Positions 46,917 through 56,599 of a stretch of DNA of 64,000 bases are shown here, piece by piece. The notes below the pieces were generated by a model, which ran no database searches, was not told the DNA's origin, and saw nothing but the letters and a program-made list of their open reading frames with translations. This DNA comes from Polynucleobacter sp. Its GTDB lineage: Bacteria > Pseudomonadota > Gammaproteobacteria > Burkholderiales > Burkholderiaceae. The number at the start of each line of letters is the position of its first letter. Positions within the stretch are counted from its first letter, which is position 1. Made by a program: the position numbers and the translations under genes. Where the stretch lies: contig JAHEBW010000045.1 of NCBI GenBank assembly GCA_024642065.1, forward strand, positions 186,001-250,000, given 5' to 3'.

Positions 46917-47570
46917 TTAACGCTTTTCTTTTCTGGATTTATTAATTAAATGATCCATCGCATCAATAGCTCGAGCCTTTGAGCCCCCAGTAATAGAGGG
47001 TGATGTGATGTACTTCCCCTGAATAGCAACAGTAGGAACTCCATCAATTCTGTAGCTTTGTGCAATTTGATTGGCTGCTCTTGCCTTGGAGGTAACTGTA
47101 AATGACTTAAATGCTTTTAAGAAAGCTTCTCTGTCAACACCCTGTGAAACAACCCAGTCAGTAATTTCTGCTTCACTTAATAACTTCTTTTTACCAACGT
47201 GTATTGCTTCCATTACCTTAGCGTGCAAGTTTGACTTGCCAAGACTTTCTAAAGCATAAAAGAGCTGGCTATGCGGCAACAAATCATCTCTGAATGCTAC
47301 TGGTACTTTACGTATAGAAACATCTTTACCTTGTCGCTTTACCCAAGCATCCAATTGCGGTTCAAAGTCGTGACAATGAGGGCAACCGTACCAAAAAAAT
47401 TCAAGGACTTCTATTTTTCCCTTTGCTTCTATTGCCTGTGCAGCTGGCAATACTCGATAATCGAAACCTTCTTCAATTGGTCTTGACTGAGCTAAGACCA
47501 TAGATGAAAGGCCAACCAAAAAAAAGCTTAGGCAAGTTTTTTTAATAAAAGAGCTTAAATTGAATTTCAT
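46917..47570 (-). CDS. dsbA: Thiol:disulfide interchange protein DsbA
   Basis: Introduces disulfide bonds into periplasmic proteins. The 217-residue protein has a signal peptide (1-27) and the active site CPHC in FFWYGCPHCHDFEPQ near residue 62. The cis-proline region is GVPTVAIQGKY. It lies two bases after the SPOR-domain gene. The 3' end faces the NTF2-like gene with 22 bases between and no convincing terminator. Confidence 0.95.
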   Translation of the reverse strand: MKFNLSSFIKKTCLSFFLVGLSSMVLAQSRPIEEGFDYRVLPAAQAIEAKGKIEVLEFFWYGCPHCHDFEPQLDAWVKRQGKDVSIRKVPVAFRDDLLPHSQLFYALESLGKSNLHAKVMEAIHVGKKKLLSEAEITDWVVSQGVDREAFLKAFKSFTVTSKARAANQIAQSYRIDGVPTVAIQGKYITSPSITGGSKARAIDAMDHLINKSRKEKR

Positions 47571-47572
47571 AT

Positions 47573-48133
47573 TTAATTGGCTTTATTAATTCTGATAACT
47601 GTTGATGTAATACCAGCACTTTGCAATCTTGTACGTATTTGTGTAACTTCTGATTGACCAATATATGGACCAACACGAACGCGCCAGAGTGTTGCGCCCT
47701 CTACTTCACGCTCAGAGATAAGAGCTTCTAAGCCTTGCATCGCTAGAGCAGCCTTTTGTCTTTGCGCTTCATCTTGATTTCTATATGCGCCTGTTTGCAA
47801 CCAGTATTCTGGGCCTTGAGTAGCCGCTGCTATATTTGCAATTGGATCCTTTTTGGATGCCTCGCTTGGCAAAGGTACTTTACTTTGCAAAGCTTTATTA
47901 AGGTTAGGTCGATCTTCAACCTGAACCTCACCCTCCTCGATCGCCTCTACTGCTACTGTTTTACTTGCAGCATCAGGAGCTCTCTGCCCCAACTTAGCCT
48001 CAGGTGCGCCTTTTTTTAAGCTAACAGCTACACCAACTGCGATAGCTAAGCCCAATAGCAAGCCTAGAACAAAACCCATGAGAGTGCCACCAGAGCTGGC
48101 ACCTTTTAATTGCGTGTGCTTGTTTGTATTCAT
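47573..48133 (-). CDS. SPOR-domain protein, FtsN-like
   Basis: The 186-residue protein has one membrane helix (about 18-42), a charged/proline linker and a C-terminal SPOR domain (about 108-182) with WLQTGAYRNQDEAQRQKAAL and WRVRVGPYIGQSEV. SPOR domains bind glycan strands lacking stem peptides at division sites. The topology matches FtsN, but naming it FtsN needs functional data. The argS-SPOR-dsbA order is typical of Burkholderiales. Confidence 0.9.
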   Translation of the reverse strand: MNTNKHTQLKGASSGGTLMGFVLGLLLGLAIAVGVAVSLKKGAPEAKLGQRAPDAASKTVAVEAIEEGEVQVEDRPNLNKALQSKVPLPSEASKKDPIANIAAATQGPEYWLQTGAYRNQDEAQRQKAALAMQGLEALISEREVEGATLWRVRVGPYIGQSEVTQIRTRLQSAGITSTVIRINKAN

Positions 48134-48150
48134 AGCGCTTATATTACCCC

Positions 48151-49911
48151 TTACATCTTATTGGGTGAAGATACACCCAAAATTGATAATCCATTGGCAA
48201 TGACTTGTTTAGTTGCAGACAGCAAAGCCAACCTGGCCAAGCGTAACTCTTCTTCATCTACCAATACACGATCTGCGTTGTAAAAGCTGTGGAACTCTCC
48301 GGCTAAGTCTCGTAAGTAAAAAGCCAATGAGTGAGGCGTCATTTCTTTAGCGGCATCAGTTAGAACATCTGGATATTCAGCTAGACGTCTTAACAAAGAG
48401 TCCGATGCGCCACTCGTTAAACTAGTTAAGGAAGCATTCGCCAAACTTGCTTCATCACCAGCCCACTGACGCAATATTGAACATATTCTGGCGTGTGCGT
48501 ATTGAACATAGAACACCGGATTTTCATCATTTTGTTTAAGCGCCAAATCTACGTCAAAAACAAACTCAGTATCTGCTTTACGTGAAATTAAGAAAAATCT
48601 CACCGCATCACGACCTCGACGAATTGCATCGTCACGCTCAGCTGGTGTTGTGTTTTCAGTAATGCCGCCAGACCATTCAATCAAATCTCTAACCGTGACA
48701 TATGAGCCAGCCCGCTTTGAAATCTTGACCTCTTCGCCACCCTTCATAACTGTAACCATTTTATGAAGAACGTATTGAGGGTAATCTTTTGGAATATCCC
48801 ATTGACGCTTTTGAGCCACACCCTGAATACCAGATCTAACTCGCGCAATCGTGCCGTGGTGATCACTACCTTGAATATTGATAACATGAGTGAACCCACG
48901 CGACCATTTGCTTGCATGATAAGCAACATCAGGAACAAAGTAGGTGTAACTGCCATCTGACTTACGCATCACACGATCTTTATCGTCACCATCATCCGTT
49001 GTTCTTAACCAAAGAGCACCTTCAGATTCATAGCTCTTTCCAGTAGACTTTAAATCGGCTACAACAGCTTCAACGCTACCATCGCTATATAAAGATGATT
49101 CTAAATAGTAACAATCAAACTTAACGCCAAAAGATTGCAAATCAATATCTTGTTCGCGTCTTAGATAAGCCACAGCAAAACGTCTGATCGCTTCCATGTT
49201 GTCAATATCACCATCGCCGACTACCGGCTCGCCATCTGCCGCACTAACAGTTGCTTTTGCAAGGTAATCGCGAGCAATATCGGCAATGTACTCGCCGTTA
49301 TAGGCAAGCTCTGGCCAAGCAGCGTCACCAGGCTTATGTCCTTTGGCTCTTGCTTGAACCGAAATCGCTAAATTCTGTATCTGAACACCAGCATCGTTAT
49401 AGTAAAACTCGCGATGCACATGCATTCCCTGAGTTTGCAATAGGTTAGATAACACATCACCTAAAGCAGCCTGACGACCATGGCCTACGTGCAAAGGTCC
49501 AGTTGGATTAGCAGACACAAACTCAATTAACACTTTTTTCTGATTAGCTGGCTGTCTACCAAAGCTGGCAGCTTCTTTAAAAATTGTATTTAAAACTTGA
49601 GATTTTGCAGACTGCGTTAATCGCAAATTTATAAATCCCGGTCCAGCGACTTCAACCGAAGACAGCAAAGCTGCGTAGTTTGGTTGTGCCTGCACAGCAG
49701 CAACGAATTCTTGAGCCAATTCTCGAGGGTTTACTTTCCAGGCTTTTGATAACTGCATCGCAATATTCGTTGCCACATCACCATGTTCAGCAACCTTAGG
49801 GCGCTCAAGGTGAGGCACAGGCAATGCCTCAGCAATACCCCGCTTAACGGCAATTGCACTTAGCGCATCTTGCATTAAATCAATGATTTGTTTTTTAATC
49901 ACAGGCAACAT
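48151..49911 (-). CDS. argS: Arginyl-tRNA synthetase
   Basis: Class I synthetase charging tRNA-Arg. The 586-residue protein has the HIGH-equivalent in [19 protein letters not shown] near residue 138, the KMSKS-equivalent [10 protein letters not shown], and the anticodon-binding C-terminal domain ending [12 protein letters not shown]. First gene of the argS-SPOR-dsbA run, divergent from the DUF1840 gene. Confidence 0.98.
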   Translation of the reverse strand: MLPVIKKQIIDLMQDALSAIAVKRGIAEALPVPHLERPKVAEHGDVATNIAMQLSKAWKVNPRELAQEFVAAVQAQPNYAALLSSVEVAGPGFINLRLTQSAKSQVLNTIFKEAASFGRQPANQKKVLIEFVSANPTGPLHVGHGRQAALGDVLSNLLQTQGMHVHREFYYNDAGVQIQNLAISVQARAKGHKPGDAAWPELAYNGEYIADIARDYLAKATVSAADGEPVVGDGDIDNMEAIRRFAVAYLRREQDIDLQSFGVKFDCYYLESSLYSDGSVEAVVADLKSTGKSYESEGALWLRTTDDGDDKDRVMRKSDGSYTYFVPDVAYHASKWSRGFTHVINIQGSDHHGTIARVRSGIQGVAQKRQWDIPKDYPQYVLHKMVTVMKGGEEVKISKRAGSYVTVRDLIEWSGGITENTTPAERDDAIRRGRDAVRFFLISRKADTEFVFDVDLALKQNDENPVFYVQYAHARICSILRQWAGDEASLANASLTSLTSGASDSLLRRLAEYPDVLTDAAKEMTPHSLAFYLRDLAGEFHSFYNADRVLVDEEELRLARLALLSATKQVIANGLSILGVSSPNKM

Positions 49912-49956
49912 AAATATTTACTTAATTAGTTATTGTTTTGGTGTTAATCTTAAATA

Positions 49957-50280
49957 ATGCTATATAAATTTCATTGCAAAAAATCAGCTGATGTCTTCAT
50001 GTTGGGTGACCTTACCCAAAAGATTTTTGACATCATTGGCAAGCCCTTAGAAGACAAGGGTGTTTTTTTGCTTGAGCAAATTCCAACTGCAATTGCCAAA
50101 CTTGAAGAGGCTATTGCGCAAGACCTAGAGCTACGCAAAGCCTCGGTTAATGACGAAAATGAAACGTCCTCAGAAAAAGCTCTGGCTAAATCTGACCGAC
50201 TTGGACAAAGAGCATTTCCATTCATTAAATTACTCAAAGAAGCCCTCGCTAACAATGAGATGGTCATTTGGGGCGTTTAG
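49957..50280 (+). CDS. DUF1840 family protein
   Basis: A 107-residue cytosolic protein starting [18 protein letters not shown], with [18 protein letters not shown] at the C-terminus, both typical of DUF1840. The function is unknown, and the family is mostly betaproteobacterial. The last 17 bases overlap the convergent metH gene. Confidence 0.88.
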   Translation: MLYKFHCKKSADVFMLGDLTQKIFDIIGKPLEDKGVFLLEQIPTAIAKLEEAIAQDLELRKASVNDENETSSEKALAKSDRLGQRAFPFIKLLKEALANNEMVIWGV

Positions 50281-52960
50281 CAAAATCAGCTTTCTGATCA
50301 TCGTCAATACGTCCTACATCAAAATACTGCGCATTTTTGTTGGCGATATAAAAACCGCTAACGCTTGAAGATGGCAACATCGCCATTGATTCAGTTAAAG
50401 ACATAGCCACTTCATTAGCCTTTAAAACTTCAAACATTTCTTTCTTAACCAAATGATCTGGGCATGCAGGATAGCCAGGCGCAGGCCTGATACCCACATA
50501 AGCCTCATCAATCATTTCATCGTTACTTAAATTTTCATCAGACGCATAAGCCCAAAGTTCTTTTCTAACGCGTTCGTGCATTTTTTCTGCAAACGCCTCA
50601 GCCAATCTATCAGCCAAAGCTTTCAACATAATTGAGCTGTAGTCATCATGCTTAGATTCAAATTCTTTTAATTTCTTTTCTATGGCATGACCGGATGTCA
50701 CAGCAAACATACCAACATAATCAGTAACGCCAGAATCTTTCGGCGCCACAAAATCAGCTAAACATCGATTAGGTTTTTTAACTCCATCGACAACTGGACG
50801 ATCTGATTGTTGCCTGTAGTTTTTCCAAGTTAGCAAAACTTCCTTGCGTGACTCATCTTGATACAACTCAATATTATCCCCTACGCTATTGGCTGGATAT
50901 AAACCAATAACGGCATCGGCTTGCAGCCAACGGCCCTGGATGATCTTTTGCAACATATCTTGAGCATCTTGATAAACCTTGGTGGCAGAATCTCCGACCA
51001 CTTCATCCTTAAGAATTTGCGGGAACTTACCAGCCAAATCCCAAGTTTGAAAGAATGGCGTCCAATCAATACATGTAGCGATTTCTGCTAAGTCATAATT
51101 CTTGAAAACACGGCGCCCAATAAACTTAGGCTTAACGATTTTCTCTTTTGACCAGTCAATTACCTGCTTATTAGCGCGAGCTTCCTCAAGACTAATCAGC
51201 GGTGTTTGTTTTTTATTAGCGTGCTGCTCACGAATTCTTTCGTATTCAACCGTTAAATCATCAATGAATTTCTTTGATCCGTCATCAGACAAAAGGCTAG
51301 AAGCAACAGATACAGCTCTTGATGCATCTGGAACATAAACAACTGGGCCTTCATAGTGCGGAGAAATCTTGACAGCCGTATGAACGCGAGAAGTTGTAGC
51401 GCCACCAATCATTAATGGCATTTTTCTTTCGCGGAAATAGTCATCGCGCTGCATCTCTTCCGCAACATAAGCCATTTCTTCCAATGAAGGTGTAATTAAT
51501 CCAGACAAGCCAATCAAGTCAGCTTTTTCTTCCTTAGCAACTTTTAATATTTCATTACAAGGGACCATCACGCCCATGTTCACAACATCGAAGTTGTTAC
51601 ATTGCAATACAACAGTCACAATATTCTTACCAATATCATGGACGTCACCTTTGACTGTTGCCATGATGATTTTTCCACGGGACTTAACGTCGCCACCGCG
51701 CTCTAATATTTGGCGCTTCTCTTCCTCAATATATGGAATCAAATGCGCAACTGCTTGCTTCATTACACGAGCACTTTTAACCACCTGCGGCAAAAACATT
51801 TTGCCGGCACCAAATAGGTCACCAACAACATTCATACCATCCATTAGAGGTCCTTCAATCACCTCAATCGGACGACCGTTTGCGTTGAATATTTCTAAAC
51901 GCATCTCTTCTGTATCTTCAACGATATGCGATGTAATGCCATGAACCAATGCATGAGTGAGGCGATCACGAACAGAGGCCTCTCTCCAGGCCAGAGTTTC
52001 TTCTGCTTTTGCCCCGCCACCTTTATATTCATCAGCAATCTCTAACAATCTCTCCGTTGGAGTCTTGCCATCTTTTTCTTTGAAGCGATTCAGAACCACA
52101 TCTTCAACGCGCTCTTTAAGCTTCTCATCTAAATCTGCATAGACGCCGAGCTGACCGGCATTAACAATGCCCATGTCTAAACCGGCTTTAATGGCGTGAT
52201 ACAAGAAAACCGTATGAATAGCTTCTCTAACAACATCATTGCCACGGAAAGAAAAGCTCACGTTAGAAACGCCGCCACTTACTTTGGCGCCTGGTAAATT
52301 TTTCTTAATCCAGGCAGTAGCATTAATGAAGTCATTGGCATAGTTGTCATGCTCTTCAATGCCAGTAGCTATTGCAAAAATATTAGGGTCAAAAATAATA
52401 TCTTCTGCAGGAAATCCTAATTCGCCCACCAAGATTTCGTAACTGCGCTGGCAAATTTCAATTTTTCTTTGGTATGTATCTGCTTGGCCTTTTTCGTCAA
52501 ACGCCATCACAACTGTTGCTGCACCATATCGACGAATTAAGTTGGCTTGATGCCTAAAGGCATCCTCCCCCTCTTTCATTGATATTGAGTTAACAATTGC
52601 TTTACCTTGAACACATTGCAGCCCCGCCTCAATCACCGTCCACTTAGAAGAGTCGATCATCACAGGTACGCGAGAAATATCTGGTTCTGATGCAATCAAA
52701 TTTAAGAATCGAACCATGGCGGCTTTTGAATCCAACATGGCTTCGTCCATGTTGATATCAATGATCTGAGCGCCATTTTCAACTTGCTGGCGCGCTACAG
52801 ATAGGGCCTCGTCATACTGACCATTTAAGATCATGCGTGCAAACGCTTTTGATCCTGTCACGTTGGTTCTCTCACCCACGTTAACAAAACCAACGTGCGG
52901 GCTAATGTTGCACGGCTCTAAACCAGACAAACGCATTGGGGGCATAGTTACTGAAGTCAT
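50264..52960 (-). CDS. metH: Methionine synthase, folate/cobalamin/activation part (MetH2)
   Basis: Carries the methyltetrahydrofolate-binding, cobalamin-binding and reactivation domains of B12-dependent methionine synthase. The 898-residue protein begins [20 protein letters not shown], has the pterin domain with [13 protein letters not shown] near residue 26, the cobalamin motif [14 protein letters not shown] near residue 440, and the SAM-binding activation domain with [12 protein letters not shown]. The homocysteine domain is the adjacent ORF, whose stop overlaps this start by one base (TAATG). The two-ORF arrangement is known in Burkholderiales. Confidence 0.95.
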   Translation of the reverse strand: MTSVTMPPMRLSGLEPCNISPHVGFVNVGERTNVTGSKAFARMILNGQYDEALSVARQQVENGAQIIDINMDEAMLDSKAAMVRFLNLIASEPDISRVPVMIDSSKWTVIEAGLQCVQGKAIVNSISMKEGEDAFRHQANLIRRYGAATVVMAFDEKGQADTYQRKIEICQRSYEILVGELGFPAEDIIFDPNIFAIATGIEEHDNYANDFINATAWIKKNLPGAKVSGGVSNVSFSFRGNDVVREAIHTVFLYHAIKAGLDMGIVNAGQLGVYADLDEKLKERVEDVVLNRFKEKDGKTPTERLLEIADEYKGGGAKAEETLAWREASVRDRLTHALVHGITSHIVEDTEEMRLEIFNANGRPIEVIEGPLMDGMNVVGDLFGAGKMFLPQVVKSARVMKQAVAHLIPYIEEEKRQILERGGDVKSRGKIIMATVKGDVHDIGKNIVTVVLQCNNFDVVNMGVMVPCNEILKVAKEEKADLIGLSGLITPSLEEMAYVAEEMQRDDYFRERKMPLMIGGATTSRVHTAVKISPHYEGPVVYVPDASRAVSVASSLLSDDGSKKFIDDLTVEYERIREQHANKKQTPLISLEEARANKQVIDWSKEKIVKPKFIGRRVFKNYDLAEIATCIDWTPFFQTWDLAGKFPQILKDEVVGDSATKVYQDAQDMLQKIIQGRWLQADAVIGLYPANSVGDNIELYQDESRKEVLLTWKNYRQQSDRPVVDGVKKPNRCLADFVAPKDSGVTDYVGMFAVTSGHAIEKKLKEFESKHDDYSSIMLKALADRLAEAFAEKMHERVRKELWAYASDENLSNDEMIDEAYVGIRPAPGYPACPDHLVKKEMFEVLKANEVAMSLTESMAMLPSSSVSGFYIANKNAQYFDVGRIDDDQKADFAKRPK

Positions 52961-53997
52961 TACACAGACTCCTTATAAGCATTCCAACGGCGTGAAGGTC
53001 TTTTGGCTACCGCATCAGCGATAGCTTTAATGTGAGCAGGAGTGGTTCCGCAGCACCCCCCCACTAAATTGACTAATCCATCTTTTGAAAACTCATCCAA
53101 TAGTCTTGATGTCATTTCTGGAGTTTCATCAAATCCTGTATCACTCATTGGGTTGGGTAGACCTGCATTGGGATAGCAGGAAACTGCAACATCACACACC
53201 TTAGCAAGCTCAGCAATATATGGGCGCATTAATGTTGCACCCAAAGCACAATTCAAACCAAACGTTAATGGTTTTGCATGGCGCAAACTATTCCAAAAAG
53301 CTTCGACTGTTTGTCCAGACAAAATTCTTCCAGATGCGTCTGTAACCGTACCAGAGATCATGACTGGAATACGAACACCCGCCTCTTCAAAAAATTCATC
53401 AATTGCAAATAATGCAGCCTTTGCATTGAGAGTATCAAAAATTGTCTCTACCAAAAACACATCTGCGCCACCTTCATACAAAGCTTCAACTTGCTCTTTA
53501 TAGGCAACACGCAATTGCTCAAATGTGACATTTCTGGCGCCCGGATCATTGACGTCGGGCGAGATGCTCGCTGTTTTAGGTGTTGGTCCAACTGCACCAG
53601 CTACAAATCGAGGTTTATCAGGTGTTGAAAATTCATCACAAGCTTGCTTCGCCAATTTGGCTGCAGCAATATTCATCTCTCTAGCAAGCTCTGGCATTTT
53701 GTAATCATCTTGAGCAACCGTTGTTGCGCCAAAAGTATTTGTTTCAATTAAGTCAGCACCTGCTGCCAAATACTGTCGATGAATATCCAAAATAACTTCT
53801 GGATGAGTTAGATTTAATAATTCATTATTACCTTTAAGATCACTAGGGTGAGCCTCAAAACGTTTAGATTGCGGCAAGCCTCTATAGTCTTCTTCAGATA
53901 ATTTGCGCTGTTGAATCATGGTGCCCATAGCACCATCTAAAACCAAAATTCGGTTTTTAAGTAAATCCGGCAAATTAGCGCCACGGGTATAAAGCAT
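52960..53997 (-). CDS. Methionine synthase, homocysteine-binding part (MetH1)
   Basis: Homocysteine S-methyltransferase domain of the split MetH, 345 residues from the ATG at 53997. The frame is open to a TTG at 54024, which has no ribosome site. Motifs are [31 protein letters not shown] with one zinc-binding Cys, and [11 protein letters not shown] with the other two. It must act with the product of the next ORF. No cobalamin riboswitch fits in the 90-base upstream gap, which it shares with the divergent phaM. Confidence 0.93.
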   Translation of the reverse strand: MLYTRGANLPDLLKNRILVLDGAMGTMIQQRKLSEEDYRGLPQSKRFEAHPSDLKGNNELLNLTHPEVILDIHRQYLAAGADLIETNTFGATTVAQDDYKMPELAREMNIAAAKLAKQACDEFSTPDKPRFVAGAVGPTPKTASISPDVNDPGARNVTFEQLRVAYKEQVEALYEGGADVFLVETIFDTLNAKAALFAIDEFFEEAGVRIPVMISGTVTDASGRILSGQTVEAFWNSLRHAKPLTFGLNCALGATLMRPYIAELAKVCDVAVSCYPNAGLPNPMSDTGFDETPEMTSRLLDEFSKDGLVNLVGGCCGTTPAHIKAIADAVAKRPSRRWNAYKESV

Positions 53998-54114
53998 AGG
54001 TAAAAACTCTTGGTTTAACCGCAAATTGATTGCGGCAAATGAATTAAAGCTATATTTTATCGGTATTAGACATATTTATCTGATTCCATTAACTTTTTTA
54101 TTCTAGGAGCCCTC

Positions 54115-54576
54115 ATGTTTGGAGCGATGCCTGATTTCAATCAAAGTCTTGAAATGTTCAAAACCATGTGGGGCAACTCGCCAACACCTGGTGACTTAAG
54201 TGGCTTTGGGGCTGGTATTGGTGGGGGTGCCGGGATGCCAACACTTGATATTGAAGAGCTAGATAAGCGTATTCAGGACCTTAAAAGCGTTGAAAACTGG
54301 CTGCAATTGAATATGAGCGTCCTCAGAAGCACTATTCAGGGCCTAGAGGTTCAGCGCGCCACATTAGCTGCTTTACAAAGCTTTAGCGCTGCCATGACCC
54401 CTGAAGCAATGGCGGAAGCCGGCAAGGCAGCCCAAAAGGCAGCCAGCCAAGCAACTCAAGCTGCAACAGAAATGGCAACTGAGATGGCTACGGGTAGCTT
54501 TTCAAACAAGAAAACCGCAAAATCCCGTCCGAGCAAGCCTCGCGCAACAAGTAGCCGCCGCGCCAAAGGTAGTTAA
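54115..54576 (+). CDS. phaM: PhaM-like polyhydroxyalkanoate granule regulatory protein
   Basis: PhaM of Ralstonia/Cupriavidus activates PHB synthase and tethers granules to the nucleoid. The 153-residue protein has the family N-terminus with DFNQSLEMFKTMW, the LDIEELDKRIQDLKSVENWL helix, an Ala-rich middle, and a basic Lys/Ser/Pro-rich tail (about 128-153) suited to DNA binding. AGGAG precedes the ATG. The last 89 bases overlap the convergent metallo-beta-lactamase gene. PHB synthase genes are not in the window. Confidence 0.85.
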   Translation: MFGAMPDFNQSLEMFKTMWGNSPTPGDLSGFGAGIGGGAGMPTLDIEELDKRIQDLKSVENWLQLNMSVLRSTIQGLEVQRATLAALQSFSAAMTPEAMAEAGKAAQKAASQATQAATEMATEMATGSFSNKKTAKSRPSKPRATSSRRAKGS

Positions 54577-55561
54577 GATGGGCGATGGCCTCGCCCATCG
54601 CAAACGTGAGTTGGTGTAGATCTAACTCACGTTTAAACATCACGGGTACCAAATCTCTGGCATGCCCAGGTCCACCAGAACAAAATGCCATTGTCTCTTC
54701 AAGACGATCTGCATGATGTTGTTTTAGCTGTTCGATACGAAGATGCAGGCCATTAAATGGTTTGCCATGGGATGGCAACACCAAAACACCCTCTGGCAAA
54801 TCGAAGTATCTCTCTAGCGAACTCAAATAAAGCCCCAAAGGGTCAGCATCTGGCTCAGTATCAAAAACACTAACATTGGTGGATATTCTTGGTAGCACCA
54901 TATCACCAGAAATTAGCAAATTTAAATCCGCACACCAAAGTGATGCATGCTCAGGAGCATGGCCATAGCCCACAACAACTTTCCAAGAGCGGCCTCCAAT
55001 TTGGATATCCTCATTGTCTAGAATTCTTCGAAATCGCGGAGGCAAACTAGGCACCATATTGCTAAAGTAATCTGCACGCGCCCTGATTTTTTCTAAATCA
55101 GATTCTTCAGTTAAGCCATGCTTAGAAAAATGATCTGCCGCTCCACCTCCACCAGCCACTGAACCCGCCTTTGTTCCAGATGGACTGATTAAGTACTTTG
55201 CCAACAAAAAATCAGTCATGGTTATCCAGAGTGGCACATTCCATTTTTCACATAGCCATGATGAAAGCCCAATATGATCAGGATGCATGTGAGTCACAAT
55301 GACTCTAACAATTGGCAAACCCTCAAGTTCATTCTTAAAGATAACTTCCCACGCTTCCTTGCTCGCTTGATTGGCAATTCCACAATCAACAAGCGTCCAG
55401 CCTTCAACGCCATTCAACGAATCTCTTAATAACCACAAATTAATATGGTTAAGGGCAAACGGCAAGGGCATGCGTACCCATTTAACAAAGGGATTAAGCG
55501 CCTTTGCTTGACCGACTTCGGGTAAGTCATCACCTAATGGGTAATTAATTTCGCTCATCAA
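54488..55561 (-). CDS. Metallo-beta-lactamase fold hydrolase
   Basis: The 357-residue protein has the zinc motif THMHPDHIG near residue 90, the metal ligand histidine in GYGHAPEHASLW, and the acid in ISGDMVLPRIS. The C-terminal part includes LPSHGKPFNG and a helical domain typical of MBL proteins with an added DNA-binding-like winged C-terminus. The substrate is unknown (hydroxyacyl thioester or related). The 3' end overlaps phaM by 89 bases, and the C-terminal sequence LLREACSDGILRF looks genuine. Confidence 0.88.
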   Translation of the reverse strand: MMSEINYPLGDDLPEVGQAKALNPFVKWVRMPLPFALNHINLWLLRDSLNGVEGWTLVDCGIANQASKEAWEVIFKNELEGLPIVRVIVTHMHPDHIGLSSWLCEKWNVPLWITMTDFLLAKYLISPSGTKAGSVAGGGGAADHFSKHGLTEESDLEKIRARADYFSNMVPSLPPRFRRILDNEDIQIGGRSWKVVVGYGHAPEHASLWCADLNLLISGDMVLPRISTNVSVFDTEPDADPLGLYLSSLERYFDLPEGVLVLPSHGKPFNGLHLRIEQLKQHHADRLEETMAFCSGGPGHARDLVPVMFKRELDLHQLTFAMGEAIAHLNYLWRGGYLLREACSDGILRFSCLKSYP

Positions 55562-55575
55562 TATTTTTCATTCTT

Positions 55576-55601
55576 ACCACTAAAGATAGAGTGGTTTTTT
55601 T
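55576..55601 (+). terminator. Terminator-like hairpin in the divergent gap before can
   Basis: A six-base stem (ACCACT at 55576-55581, loop of eight, AGTGGT at 55590-55595) is followed by a seven-T run on the plus strand. No plus-strand gene ends just before it; phaM ended about 1 kb earlier. It lies 30 bases before a perfect TATAAT (55632-55637) that may serve can. It could block leftover or antisense transcripts. Confidence 0.45.
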
Positions 55602-55682
55602 AAGATCAAATTTATACAAGTACTAAATAACTATAATGGCACAAAGACAGTTATATTGTTAATCAATCAACATAGGCTTAAC

Positions 55683-56351
55683 ATGACATCATCAAACAAT
55701 CCCTACATCTTATCTAAGTTGCTCGATAACAATAAAGAGTGGGTTGCATCAGTCACAAAATCTGACCCTAATTACTTCAGTCGTTTAGTTGGCCAACAAG
55801 CCCCCGAATACTTATGGATCGGTTGCTCAGACTCTAGAGTTCCAGCGAATCAAATTACGGGACTTGCGCCTGGCGAAGTTTTCGTTCACAGAAATATTGC
55901 TAACGTAGTCGTGCACACTGATTTAAATGCGCTATCAGTCATTCAGTTCGCTGTTGATCAAATTAAAGTTAAGCACATTATTGTTGTTGGCCATTATGGT
56001 TGTTCTGGTGTTCGCGCAGCGCAAAAGAAGGCTCGTATTGGTTTAGCCGACAACTGGATTCGCCACGTTCAAGATGTTCAAGATAAGCATGGCAAATATT
56101 TAGGTACAGTCCTCAAAGAATCAGAGCAGTTTGATCATCTTTGCGAACTTAACGTGATTGAACAAGTCATGAACGTTTGTCAAACAACTAGCGTTCAAGA
56201 TGCTTGGGCTAAGAACCAAGAGATCACTGTTCACGGCTGGATCTATGATTTGAAAGATGGCGGCGTAAGAGATCTTGGCATTAGCATCAAGAGCGCTTCC
56301 GAACTTGAGTCTCGATATCAAACAGTATTAACAAAAAATTATTCTCTGTGA
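55683..56351 (+). CDS. can: Beta-class carbonic anhydrase
   Basis: Interconverts CO2 and bicarbonate. The 222-residue protein has zinc ligands in CSDSR near residue 47 and in HYGCSGVRAA near residue 104, and the VHRNIANVVVHTDLNALSV segment. I chose the ATG at 55683 over a TTG nine codons upstream. The stop overlaps the GTG start of the DUF1289 gene. Confidence 0.97.
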   Translation: MTSSNNPYILSKLLDNNKEWVASVTKSDPNYFSRLVGQQAPEYLWIGCSDSRVPANQITGLAPGEVFVHRNIANVVVHTDLNALSVIQFAVDQIKVKHIIVVGHYGCSGVRAAQKKARIGLADNWIRHVQDVQDKHGKYLGTVLKESEQFDHLCELNVIEQVMNVCQTTSVQDAWAKNQEITVHGWIYDLKDGGVRDLGISIKSASELESRYQTVLTKNYSL

Positions 56352-56542
56352 GTAACTCAAATTCATCTATAACCAATAGGCCAGCATCTCCATGCATTAA
56401 CTTATGCAGAATGGATGAGGATGATCTTTATTGTTTGGGCTGCTTTAGAACACTTGATGAAATTGCAGTTTGGGGCGAATTAAGTGAGTCAGAAAGAGAG
56501 CCTGTTTGGCTAGCTCTAGAAGAAAGAGCTTCACAAAAATAA
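56348..56542 (+). CDS. DUF1289 family small cysteine-rich protein
   Basis: A 64-residue protein starting at a GTG that overlaps the can stop (GTGA). It has the DUF1289 pattern SPCINLCRMDEDDLYCLGCFRTLDEI, four cysteines likely binding a metal. The function is unknown. A strong terminator follows. Confidence 0.9.
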   Translation: MSNSNSSITNRPASPCINLCRMDEDDLYCLGCFRTLDEIAVWGELSESEREPVWLALEERASQK

Positions 56543-56543
56543 A

Positions 56544-56571
56544 AAAAAGGGTCACTTTCGTGACCCTTTTT
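56544..56571. terminator. Terminator after can-DUF1289
   Basis: A perfect twelve-base stem: AAAAAGGGTCAC (56544-56555), loop TTTC, GTGACCCTTTTT (56560-56571). A-rich on the left and T-rich on the right, it can act in both directions and lies between convergent genes. Confidence 0.93.
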
Positions 56572-56599
56572 AATACATCTCGAAATTAATTCATATGAA

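Noticed and set aside
46874-46930. Terminator between the NTF2-like gene and dsbA
   Set aside because: Only an eight-base AAGAAAAG/CTTTTCTT pairing with a loop of over 40 bases; too weak to call.
50264-53997. Split metH as a frameshifted pseudogene
   Set aside because: The break coincides with a domain border, both ORFs have proper starts, and the split occurs in related bacteria.
53998-54114. Possible cobalamin or SAM riboswitch before split metH
   Set aside because: The gap is shared with the divergent phaM and is too short; no B12-box-like sequence was seen.
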